This document shows, one piece after another, positions 35,663 through 42,972 of a stretch of DNA of 64,000 nt. The stretch lies in contig DASUNM010000023.1 in NCBI GenBank assembly GCA_036277115.1, forward strand, positions 1,054,001 through 1,118,000. The letters are read 5' to 3'. This DNA comes from Pyrinomonadaceae bacterium (GTDB lineage: Bacteria; Acidobacteriota; Blastocatellia; Pyrinomonadales; Pyrinomonadaceae). Both the position numbers and the translations under genes were made by a program. Position 1 is the first letter of the stretch, and every line of letters begins with the position of its first letter. The notes under the pieces were generated by a model that was not told where the DNA came from, made no database searches, and saw only the letters and a list, made by a program, of their open reading frames with translations.

Positions 35663-35825
35663 CGGATCTTCCGGTAGCGTTAATAAGAACTCAAGAGGCT
35701 AGAAATCCGCCGGCTCATTTCGCCGGGAGTGAACCGAGGGCTGCGGGTTCTCAGGTGGGGATCTGTACCTGTTGCTTCCGACCACGATACAATCCATTCG
35801 GACAGCGTGAGGCCGGATCTAAAAG

Positions 35826-36239
35826 ATGTACCTGCTGATTCTCGATTCTCTGGGAAATACTGAGTTGCTGCTGATTCTGGTTGCGGCGCTGATTTTCTTT
35901 GGGCCGCGACGGCTGCCGCAACTCAGCCGGCAGCTCGGCAAAAGCCTGTCCGAATTTCGCCGCGCGTCCGAAGACTTCAAACGCACCTGGGAACGTGAGG
36001 TCAATGCGGAAATTCACGAGCACGGTATCGATCCCGCAAGTTCATTTCTCGACAACGCCACCAATCGAATTCGCGCCGCACGCGAAGCCGCCGCGCGTGA
36101 ACTGAACGTGTTCGAATCCGAACCGCGGCCCAGCGCGCCCGAGATTAAGCCGGTCGATGCGGAACTCGTCGAGCCGCGCAATGCCGGGGCTGAGAGTGAG
36201 CCGGCGAAAACCGAACAGCCAAAACACGAGTGGATATAA
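35826..36239 (+). CDS. tatB: Sec-independent protein translocase TatA/TatB family protein
   Basis: A 137-residue membrane protein with the TatA/B signature: a short N-terminal helix (NTELLLILVAALIFFGP) directly followed by the hinge and amphipathic helix RRLPQLSRQLGKSLSEFRRASEDF. The acidic residue in the membrane helix (Glu13) and longer C-terminal tail favour TatB over TatA, but one protein may serve both roles. Its neighbour tatC is 190 bp downstream, with repeat DNA between. The system would export folded proteins such as MsrP, whose Tat signal is in this window. Confidence 0.85.
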   Translation: MYLLILDSLGNTELLLILVAALIFFGPRRLPQLSRQLGKSLSEFRRASEDFKRTWEREVNAEIHEHGIDPASSFLDNATNRIRAAREAAARELNVFESEPRPSAPEIKPVDAELVEPRNAGAESEPAKTEQPKHEWI

Positions 36240-36267
36240 TCGCGCACGTCGAAGACACCTGTGATCA

Positions 36268-36350
36268 AGCCCCTCCCCGCGTGCGGGGAGGCGTCGGGGG
36301 TGGGATTGCCACATGCCGCCTCCTCACCCCTAACCCCCCTCGCGCGGAGA
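36268..36350 (+). repeat. CCCCTCCCCGCGTGCGGGGAGG-type palindromic repeat between tatB and tatC
   Basis: Hairpin CCTCCCCGCGTGCGGGGAGG and a following CACCCCTAACCCCCCTCGCG word. A frame open through this DNA would add 56 low-complexity residues to TatC and is not believed. Confidence 0.75.
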
Positions 36351-36428
36351 GGAGAACACGCGTTTCATCCAAAGGGCCTTTCAGCGGTAAGACTCTTTCA
36401 ACGCCGTTCGAGGGTTATCCTATCTAAC

Positions 36429-37499
36429 ATGTCTCTGCGTCTACTCAATAAACCAGAGAAAGCAGCTCGCGAAGATGAACTTGGCGGGCAGATGTCGTTT
36501 CTGGAGCATCTGGATGAGCTGCGCACCCGGCTGATTCGCAGCATCGTGTTCGTATTCCTGGCCGCCACACTGGCCTGGGCTTTCTCTGATCGCATTTACA
36601 ATTTTCTCGCGCGACCCGTGCAGCGCGCGCTCAGCGAAGCTCAACAGCAAAGGCGCGTGCCGATTGACGGGGTGAGCGGTCAGCTCTCTACCGGTTCGCT
36701 CAGTTCACTCAAACCCGGCGACAAGCTGCGTTTCACTTTTCCCGAAGCTAAGCAACTCGGCCCCGCGGCGATTCCCGCCGGCACATCGGTTATTGCGCGC
36801 GTCGATAAAGACGCGCAGGGGAACATCGGACTGTTCACCGATGAAGCGTTAATCGCGGGCAACGAAGTCGTGCCGAAAGACGTGCGCCTGCCAATTGATC
36901 TGGCGAAAGGGTACGAGAAGGGAACAGACCCCAACGACAAACTGATCGTGACCACCGTGGCGGAATCCTTCGCTTTGTACGTGAGAGTTTCTTTGTACAC
37001 GGCCATCGCGATCTCAGTGCCGTTTCTGTTGTGGCAGATTTGGGCGTTCGTCGCGCCCGGACTATTTCCGCACGAGCGCAAATACGTGACGCCCTTCGTC
37101 TTGTTGTCGAGCGTCTTTTTCGTGCTCGGCGCAGCGACTGCGTATTACGTGATCTTTCCCGCCGCCGCGAAATATCTGCTGGGACTGGGTTCGGATTTTC
37201 GTTTGCTGCTGAAGGCGGACGACTACTTTGATTTCATCATCCTGCTGATGCTGGGAATGGGTCTTGTCTCGCAGATGCCGGCAATCACATACGTGCTGGC
37301 GCGCATTGGCGTAGTGACTGCGCGCTGGATGCTGAAGGTTTGGCGCTTCGCATTGATCGCCATTCTCGTCATTGCCGCGATCCTGTCGCCCACCGGCGAC
37401 ATCCCGAACATGCTTCTGTTCGCCATGCCCATGGTGGTGCTGTATCTGATTTCGATTTTAGTGGCGCTCATCAGCGGCCGCCCACGGACGGCCACATAG
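36429..37499 (+). CDS. tatC: Sec-independent protein translocase TatC
   Basis: A 356-residue polytopic core subunit of the Tat translocon. The cytoplasmic N-terminal signature is MSFLEHLDELRTRLIRS (22-38) and six membrane helices follow: helices 2-6 include LYVRVSLYTAIAISVPFLLWQIWAFVAPGLF split over loops, PFVLLSSVFFVLGAATAYYV and LILVIAAILSPTGDIPNMLLFAMPM. The first periplasmic loop (about 58-185) is about 95 residues longer than in E. coli TatC and includes KPGDKLRFTFPEAKQLG, a beta-like insertion. The ATG at 36429 is used. The tatB gene precedes it. Confidence 0.92.
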   Translation: MSLRLLNKPEKAAREDELGGQMSFLEHLDELRTRLIRSIVFVFLAATLAWAFSDRIYNFLARPVQRALSEAQQQRRVPIDGVSGQLSTGSLSSLKPGDKLRFTFPEAKQLGPAAIPAGTSVIARVDKDAQGNIGLFTDEALIAGNEVVPKDVRLPIDLAKGYEKGTDPNDKLIVTTVAESFALYVRVSLYTAIAISVPFLLWQIWAFVAPGLFPHERKYVTPFVLLSSVFFVLGAATAYYVIFPAAAKYLLGLGSDFRLLLKADDYFDFIILLMLGMGLVSQMPAITYVLARIGVVTARWMLKVWRFALIAILVIAAILSPTGDIPNMLLFAMPMVVLYLISILVALISGRPRTAT

Positions 37500-37501
37500 T
37501 T

Positions 37502-37585
37502 CTCAGATCTCAGATCTCAGATCTCAGATTTCAGATTTCAGATCTCAGATTTCAGATCTCCGATCTCAGATCTCAGATCTCATTT
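37502..37585 (+). repeat. 7-bp tandem repeat YTCAGAT, about 11-12 units
   Basis: CTCAGAT and TTCAGAT units follow one another from 37502 to about 37585, in the gap between convergent tatC and the glycosyltransferase. Period 7 and near-perfect units suggest a slippage-prone tract. Confidence 0.9.
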
Positions 37586-37606
37586 CAATTCTTAAATCAC
37601 AAAAAG

Positions 37607-39259
37607 TCAGTTGGTTGGAGCGGTAGCAGGCGCGGGGGATTTCCGGCGACTGCCGCCCGCCGTCTGCAGCAGGCTCATCACCCCCATGTAGCCGTAGCCA
37701 AAGCAGAACAGCAGCAGGAAAAGAATCGGTCCCCACATGTGCATCTTGATCGCATAGGCGATGGCCAGCACAAAATAAACTGCAAAGCTCAGTTCCAGCA
37801 GCGGGAGCCAGCCGTGCTTCCGTTTGTACTTCTTGCGCTTCCACGATTCGTCGTCGCCGGGCTCGACGCTGTACTTAGGCGTGCGCACAAAGTCGGATTT
37901 CTTTCCCATGAGCGCTTCCAAAACCGCGCGCGCGTTTGAGAACGCCAGGCCAATACCCAAACCCATCACCAGCGGCAGGTGCAGAAAGCGTTTCTTCGTT
38001 CGGTCGAGATACCAAACGGCGCTGCCATAAAACAGCACGACGGAAACTGTCGAGAAGAAAAGCAGCGGCACATCCAGAACCATCAGTTGGTAAAGCCCCT
38101 GGTTGTATCGCACCAGCAAGAGCGGGAACTGCATGAAGCTGGCGACGATCATCAGCGGATAGCTGATGTTGCCGGTCAAGCGGAAAAACATTTCCAGCTT
38201 CACCAGCAAAGGCAGAGGCGCATTCCAGATGCGGCGATAAAGTTTGAACCAAACTTGCAGCACGCCCTTGGCCCAACGACGCTGTTGCGCTTTGAAGGCG
38301 TTGATCTCGACGGGAATTTCCGCCGGGGCTTCTTCGTCCAGCAGGTAAACAAACCGCCAGCCCATCAACTGGGCGCGAAAACTCAGATCGGTGTCTTCGG
38401 TCAGCGTATCGTGCTGCCAGCCGCCACTCATCTCGATCGCTTCGCGTCGCCAGATACCCGCGGTGCCGTTGAAGTTGAAGAAGTTGCCGCTGCGATTGCG
38501 CGTCGTCTGCTCAACCACGAAATGGCCGTCGAGCATGATCGTTTGCAAACGCGTCAACAGATTGTACGAACCGTTGATGTGCGCCCAACGCATCTGCGCG
38601 CAACCGACTGTGGGCTCGGTGAAGAAGTGGACCAGCTTGCGCAAAAAGTCAGGCTTCGGCACAAAGTCCGCATCGAAGATGGCGATCAAATTTCCTTTCG
38701 CCGTCTTCATACCATTCTCCAGCGCGCCGGCTTTAAAGCCCGTGCGATCAGAGCGATGGATGTAATGAATGTCGAAACCCTGGGCGGCGAAGCGCGCGAC
38801 TGTCGCGCTCGCAATGTTCACCGTCTCGTCCGTCGAATCGTCGAGCACCTGAATTTCCATGCGCTCGCGCGGGTAATCGATCTCCGTCACCGCTTTAACC
38901 AGCCGCTCGACCACATACATCTCGTTGAAGAGAGGAAGCTGGACGGTGATATGCGGCAACTCGGCTTCGGCAAATTCGCCTTTGGGCTTGGGTGGAAATC
39001 GCGAATAGCGCCAGAAGTCTATGACCTGCTTAACGCGATACACGCCGTAAATCGCCAACACGGTAAGAATGCCGAAGTAAACGATCAGCACCGTCCAATC
39101 GAACATGTCGAGCTGGTAAAGCGGGCTGATATTGCCGAATGTCTTATCGACCACATCGCAGTATCCCGGAGAGTCAATGCAGATGTTGCCACTCAGCGGC
39201 GTCGGGCAATTTGTCCCGTATTCGAGACAGTTTGAGGGGATAACTTCAGTCGCGAGCAT
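37607..39259 (-). CDS. membrane glycosyltransferase family 2 (cellulose-synthase-like processive type)
   Basis: A 550-residue membrane enzyme. The GT-A catalytic core (about 100-330) has the D,D,D,QxxRW pattern: VLDDSTDET, FDADFVPKP, TEDTDLSFRAQ and QQRRWAKG. One helix precedes the core (WTVLIVYFGILTVLAIYGVY) and about five follow it, the usual plan of BcsA/NodC-like synthases or glucosylceramide-like transferases. The first 45 residues carry four cysteines (NCLEYGTNC, ICIDSPGYC) and would lie outside the membrane. No partner gene for cellulose export (bcsB) is present. Sugar donor and acceptor are unknown. Confidence 0.85.
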   Translation of the reverse strand: MLATEVIPSNCLEYGTNCPTPLSGNICIDSPGYCDVVDKTFGNISPLYQLDMFDWTVLIVYFGILTVLAIYGVYRVKQVIDFWRYSRFPPKPKGEFAEAELPHITVQLPLFNEMYVVERLVKAVTEIDYPRERMEIQVLDDSTDETVNIASATVARFAAQGFDIHYIHRSDRTGFKAGALENGMKTAKGNLIAIFDADFVPKPDFLRKLVHFFTEPTVGCAQMRWAHINGSYNLLTRLQTIMLDGHFVVEQTTRNRSGNFFNFNGTAGIWRREAIEMSGGWQHDTLTEDTDLSFRAQLMGWRFVYLLDEEAPAEIPVEINAFKAQQRRWAKGVLQVWFKLYRRIWNAPLPLLVKLEMFFRLTGNISYPLMIVASFMQFPLLLVRYNQGLYQLMVLDVPLLFFSTVSVVLFYGSAVWYLDRTKKRFLHLPLVMGLGIGLAFSNARAVLEALMGKKSDFVRTPKYSVEPGDDESWKRKKYKRKHGWLPLLELSFAVYFVLAIAYAIKMHMWGPILFLLLFCFGYGYMGVMSLLQTAGGSRRKSPAPATAPTN

Positions 39260-39387
39260 TGCTTATCTTTCTTCAGTGAATACCGCTGCCGGTTGGTGGC
39301 CGATTCGAACGCGGGCCTTGAATTCTAGCCTATTCGGATCGAATTCCATAGTGAATCCTGGCCCATGGAAGGGTGAGTGGCGCCGAG

Positions 39388-39471
39388 TCGGGGCAGTCGT
39401 TCGACCGTCAGGGAGGGTGCCGATTTCGCTATAAGCACGCCCTCCCCAACGGTCCGGTTACTGCCCCGCGA
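39388..39471 (+). repeat. inverted GGGGCAGT…GGGAGGGTGC / GCACGCCCTCCCC…CTGCCCCG repeat
   Basis: CGGGGCAGTCGTTCGACC with CAGGGAGGGTGC pairs with GCACGCCCTCCCCAACGG and TACTGCCCCG across a 15-bp loop. A third, lone copy lies at 17471-17505. The element precedes the diguanylate cyclase gene. Confidence 0.7.
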
Positions 39472-39565
39472 GTCTCCAATTTGACTGGGCTTTTTGACCG
39501 ATGACCGGGTGACCGAAACCGGAAATACCACAATTCCTGAAGAAAAACGCAGCTTCGTTCATGGA

Positions 39566-41311
39566 ATGGGCATTGCGATGCGCGAGGTGCGGAGCGTCCT
39601 GCTTCTGCTCCCCCTTGAGATGTCACGCACCCGGCTTAATCAAATCTACACTTGGCTCGTCGTTCTGGCGGGCATCGGGGCGTTGGTGTTCTCGCTGGCT
39701 GAGTTCCCCGTCAGGCAGCTCGACGTGCGGTTCCTCGTGATGGCCTTGGCGACGGTGCTCGTGGGGCCGCGACTTAGTATTCAGATTCCGCGTGTCCGGG
39801 CCCACATCTCAGTATCTGACACCTTCATCTTTCTTACCCTGCTGCTGTTTGGCGGTGAAGCAGCGATCATTTTGGCGACCGTGGAAGCGCTCTGCTCGTC
39901 GGTACGCATCAGCAAGCAGGTAAGCAATCATTTCTTCAACTCCGGCGCGACGGCCGTTTCAACTTTTCTTACGGTCTGGTCGCTGCGTCTAATCTTCGGC
40001 GAGACGGTCACGTGGCAGGATTCGTACTCCACCAATCACCTCGCCGCGATTTCGGCGATGGCGATTATTCAGTACGCGAGTAACTCGCTGCTCGTCGCGA
40101 CCAGCTCCGCCTTGAAAGCCAACACTTCGGTTTGGCTAACCTGGCGAAAGAGCTTCCTCTGGACTTCCATTACCTATTTCGCCGGCGCATCAGCCGCGGC
40201 GCTCATTGCTCGCTTCATCGGCACCGTCGGCTTCTTCGCATTCGTGTCAACGATTCCGATCATCGCAATTGTTTACTTCACTTATCTGACGTATTTGAAG
40301 AACGTCTCAAGCGCGGCCGCGCAGGCGGAACAGGCGCGCCAGCACGTCGAAGAATTGAATAGCCACATCGCGGAACAGGAACGAATCAGTAAAGCGCTGC
40401 GCGAAACCGAAGAGCATTTTCGCAACGCGTTTGATTACGCCGCGATCGGAATGGCGCTCGTCTCGCCGCAGGGCTCGTGGCTGCGCGTGAATCGCTCGCT
40501 GTGCGATCTGATTGGCTTCACGGAAGCCGAACTGCTCGCGTCGAACTTTCAAGCCGTGACGCATGGCGATGACCTGCAGCACGATTTGGCAAACCTTTAC
40601 CGGCTGATGCAGGGCGAGACGCTCACTTGTCAGGTCGAGAAGCGCTACGTTCACAAGTCGGGCCAGATGGTTTGGGCGCTCAACAACGTCTCGCTGGTGC
40701 GCGACAGTGACGGCGCTCCGGTGCACTTCATTTTTCAGATTCAGGACATCACTGAGCGCAAACGCGTCGAAGCAGCTTTGCAGAACCTCTCGCTGATTGA
40801 CGAGTTGACCGGTCTATATAATCGCCGCGGATTCATGGCGGTGACTGAACAGCACCTCGCCGCGATTCGGAGGAACAAGCAGCTGCCGGTGATCTTGTAT
40901 GCCGATTTGGATGGCTTGAAGACCATCAACGATTCGCTGGGTCACCACGAAGGCGATCGCGCGCTCAAGCGGACTGCGGATATTCTCAAAGATACTTTCC
41001 GCACGTCGGACATCGTGGCGCGCCTGGGTGGCGACGAGTTCGTGGTGCTGGCCGCCATCGGGCAGGAAGAGGTTGCCGATTCATTGACTGAGCGGCTCCA
41101 GGAAAGATTTGACGTCAGCAACGCCCAAGCCAACCGGCCGTATCAGCTTTCGATCAGCGTCGGCGTCGTCCACTTCGATTCCACCGACACATCGATTGAA
41201 GAGGTCACCGCGCGCGCCGATCGCAGCATGTACGAGAACAAGCGGCGCAAACAATCGTTTCGGATTACGAACCTCGAGGTCGTGCGGCCGCGAATCGAAG
41301 TCGCCGCTTAG
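39566..41311 (+). CDS. membrane diguanylate cyclase with PAS sensor and GGDEF domain
   Basis: About 581 residues from ATG 39566 (the frame is open to a TTG at 39494; start uncertain). An N-terminal membrane region of about seven helices (LNQIYTWLVVLAGIGALVF … FVSTIPIIAIVYFTYL) leads to a coiled-coil linker rich in Gln/Glu (AQAEQARQHVEELNSHIAEQ), a PAS domain (about 285-400, HFRNAFDYAAIGMALVSPQG … DITERKR) and a GGDEF domain. The active site is GGDEF at 488-492, and an inhibitory RxxD site (RTSD) lies five residues before it. It should make c-di-GMP in response to an unknown signal. A PilZ receptor is encoded at 20025. An EAL phosphodiesterase is not present in the window. Confidence 0.88.
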   Translation: MGIAMREVRSVLLLLPLEMSRTRLNQIYTWLVVLAGIGALVFSLAEFPVRQLDVRFLVMALATVLVGPRLSIQIPRVRAHISVSDTFIFLTLLLFGGEAAIILATVEALCSSVRISKQVSNHFFNSGATAVSTFLTVWSLRLIFGETVTWQDSYSTNHLAAISAMAIIQYASNSLLVATSSALKANTSVWLTWRKSFLWTSITYFAGASAAALIARFIGTVGFFAFVSTIPIIAIVYFTYLTYLKNVSSAAAQAEQARQHVEELNSHIAEQERISKALRETEEHFRNAFDYAAIGMALVSPQGSWLRVNRSLCDLIGFTEAELLASNFQAVTHGDDLQHDLANLYRLMQGETLTCQVEKRYVHKSGQMVWALNNVSLVRDSDGAPVHFIFQIQDITERKRVEAALQNLSLIDELTGLYNRRGFMAVTEQHLAAIRRNKQLPVILYADLDGLKTINDSLGHHEGDRALKRTADILKDTFRTSDIVARLGGDEFVVLAAIGQEEVADSLTERLQERFDVSNAQANRPYQLSISVGVVHFDSTDTSIEEVTARADRSMYENKRRKQSFRITNLEVVRPRIEVAA

Positions 41312-41359
41312 GTACGCGCGCGTCCCGCGCGCTCGTAGCACGCCAGAAGCGTGCGTACC
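41311..41359 (+). repeat. GGTAC…GTACC palindromic repeat
   Basis: GGTACGCGCGCGTCCCGCGC … CACGCCAGAAGCGTGCGTACC: a 49-bp family member directly after the diguanylate cyclase stop codon. Confidence 0.75.
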
Positions 41360-41366
41360 AGGGTTG

Positions 41367-41504
41367 TCGCGCCGTTAGGCGCGAAATGTTTATAGATTTC
41401 CGTCCCGTTGGTTTAAGGCGCAGAAAGAACGAAGCCGCTTCGTTTCTTTCTGCGCTGATTTCTTTCCTGGTTCGCGACTATAAACATCTGGCTCCTTCGG
41501 AGCC
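41367..41504 (+). repeat. element bounded by hairpins and ATGTTTATAG / CTATAAACAT inverted boxes, copy 1
   Basis: Left end: hairpin TCGCGCCGTTAGGCGCGA then AAATGTTTATAGA. Right end: CTATAAACAT then hairpin GGCTCCTTCGGAGCC. The interior contains one more hairpin, GCGCAGAAAGAACGAAGC with its complement. The same arrangement with different interior lies at 51481-51625. Confidence 0.75.
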
Positions 41505-41525
41505 CTGCGTTTACAATGCGACGCC

Positions 41526-42761
41526 TTGTCTCGATCAGGCAGTTCTAAAACTGGTAGTGACGCGCCCAAGCGTTGGCGCACCCTGGCGCTGCTCGCGATT
41601 GCTGAATTGCTCGGCATGTCTCTGTGGTTCAGCGGCTCGGCGGTGGTGCCGGCGTTGGCGCGTGAATGGAACCTGACCGAAAGCGCCGCCAGTTGGCTAA
41701 CCCTCTCAGTGCAACTCGGATTCGTGGCCGGCACGCTTCTCAGTGCGCTGTTCAATCTTCCCGACATCATCAGCTCAAGACACCTGTTCGCGTTGACCGC
41801 AATCGCGGGGGCTTTGGTGAACGCGGCTTTCGGATTGTTCGCTGACGATGTAGACATAGCGATCACTCTGCGGTTCTTGACCGGAATGTTTCTGGCCGGA
41901 GTTTATCCGCCCGCCATGAAGATCCTCGCGACGTGGTTTCGCTATGGTCGCGGTCTCGCACTCGGTGTTCTGGTCGGTTCGCTGACACTAGGGAAGGCGG
42001 CGCCGTACTTGATCAATGGAATTGGCAGCGAGAGCTGGCGCACGAATGTCGCGCTGGTTTCTTTGCTGGCCGCGGCCGGTGCGCTGATTGTTCTGTTCTT
42101 CATCAGCGATGGTCCCCTCGCGCTCCCGGCCGCGCGGTTCGACTGGCGACAAGTCGGAAAAATCTTTCGCAATCGTGGGGTGCGGCTCGCGAGCCTCGGT
42201 TACTTCGGCCACATGTGGGAGCTGTACGCGATGTGGACGTGGATTCCGTTCATGATTCGCGCGAGTCTTTCTTTGCGGCAAAGCGAGCCGGCCCTGGCTG
42301 AGGTCGCTTCGTTCCTGGTGATCGGTTGCGGCGCACTGGGTTGCGTCGTGGCTGGTTTGCTCGCCGATCGCATCGGTCGCACAGTCGTAACGTCGGGCGC
42401 GATGGCGATCAGCGCGAGTTGTTGCTTGCTGATCGGCTTTGCGTTCGGTGCTCATCCGCTGCTGCTTTTAACGATTGCCGCGATCTGGGGCGCCAGTGTG
42501 GTCGCCGATTCCGCGCAGTTCTCGGCCTGCGTCACTGAACTCGGCGATCCGCAATACATTGGCACCGCGCTGACAATGCAAACATCGCTCGGATTTTTAC
42601 TGACGACTGTCTCGATCGAATTACTTCCGCGCGTTGAAAAAATCGTCGGCTGGCGTTACGCGTTCATGATTCTCGCGCCGGGTCCTTTGTTGGGAGTATT
42701 GGCCATGCTGCGTCTGCGCGCGCTGCCGGAAGCGCAGAAGATCGCGCACGGCAGGCGTTGA
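41526..42761 (+). CDS. major facilitator superfamily transporter
   Basis: A 411-residue inner-membrane transporter with twelve predicted helices. The loop 2-3 motif region SLWFSGSAVVPALAREWN and ADRIGRTVVTSGAM (the second-half equivalent, DRxGR) are MFS marks. It resembles the nitrate/nitrite- or CynX-type group (LTLSVQLGFVAGTLLSALFNLPDI, GMFLAGVYPPAMKILATWF). The substrate is unknown. The start is taken at the TTG at 41526, the first possible codon after the repeat; the next methionine is inside helix 1. The gene stands alone between two repeat blocks. Confidence 0.8.
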   Translation: MSRSGSSKTGSDAPKRWRTLALLAIAELLGMSLWFSGSAVVPALAREWNLTESAASWLTLSVQLGFVAGTLLSALFNLPDIISSRHLFALTAIAGALVNAAFGLFADDVDIAITLRFLTGMFLAGVYPPAMKILATWFRYGRGLALGVLVGSLTLGKAAPYLINGIGSESWRTNVALVSLLAAAGALIVLFFISDGPLALPAARFDWRQVGKIFRNRGVRLASLGYFGHMWELYAMWTWIPFMIRASLSLRQSEPALAEVASFLVIGCGALGCVVAGLLADRIGRTVVTSGAMAISASCCLLIGFAFGAHPLLLLTIAAIWGASVVADSAQFSACVTELGDPQYIGTALTMQTSLGFLLTTVSIELLPRVEKIVGWRYAFMILAPGPLLGVLAMLRLRALPEAQKIAHGRR

Positions 42762-42785
42762 GCTGAATACCACTCGCGTCGAAAT

Positions 42786-42940
42786 GAGGTCAGTCCCACT
42801 TGCGTCAGCAAGTGGGTTAAGGACTCACCTGAGGCTTGACCCTTTATTCCATCCGCTGACGCAGATGGTACTGACTCCGATCCCGCTGACGGATGGTACT
42901 GACTGCGGGCGAGACGCCCGCGCTCCCAGCGATTTGCAGT
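42786..42940 (+). repeat. cluster of GGTCAGTCCC / CTGACGCAGATGGTACTGAC palindromes before the kinase gene
   Basis: CCACTTGCGTCAGCAAGTGG is a hairpin. CCGCTGACGCAGATGG and CGCTGACGGATGG, each followed by TACTGAC, repeat in tandem, and then GGGCGAGACGCCCGCGCTCCC follows, which recurs at 45444-45472. A reading frame through this DNA would extend the kinase N-terminus by 63 residues and is rejected. Confidence 0.65.
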
Positions 42941-42972
42941 CATCGCCGTATCGGCGTTTAATATGCGAAAGA

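Noticed and set aside
36261-36428. N-terminal extension of TatC
   Set aside because: Encoded by the palindromic repeat at 36268-36350; the TatC signature starts after the ATG at 36429.
37502-37585. CRISPR array
   Set aside because: Units are 7 bp and directly adjacent; there are no spacers or cas genes.
37979-39235. A 418-codon open frame antisense to the glycosyltransferase
   Set aside because: It is the complement of the well-supported GT2 gene. The protein is rich in Arg/His/Gln with no recognisable domain.
42784-42972. N-terminal extension of the protein kinase
   Set aside because: The DNA is palindromic repeat. The kinase begins normally at the ATG at 42973, a few residues before the glycine loop.
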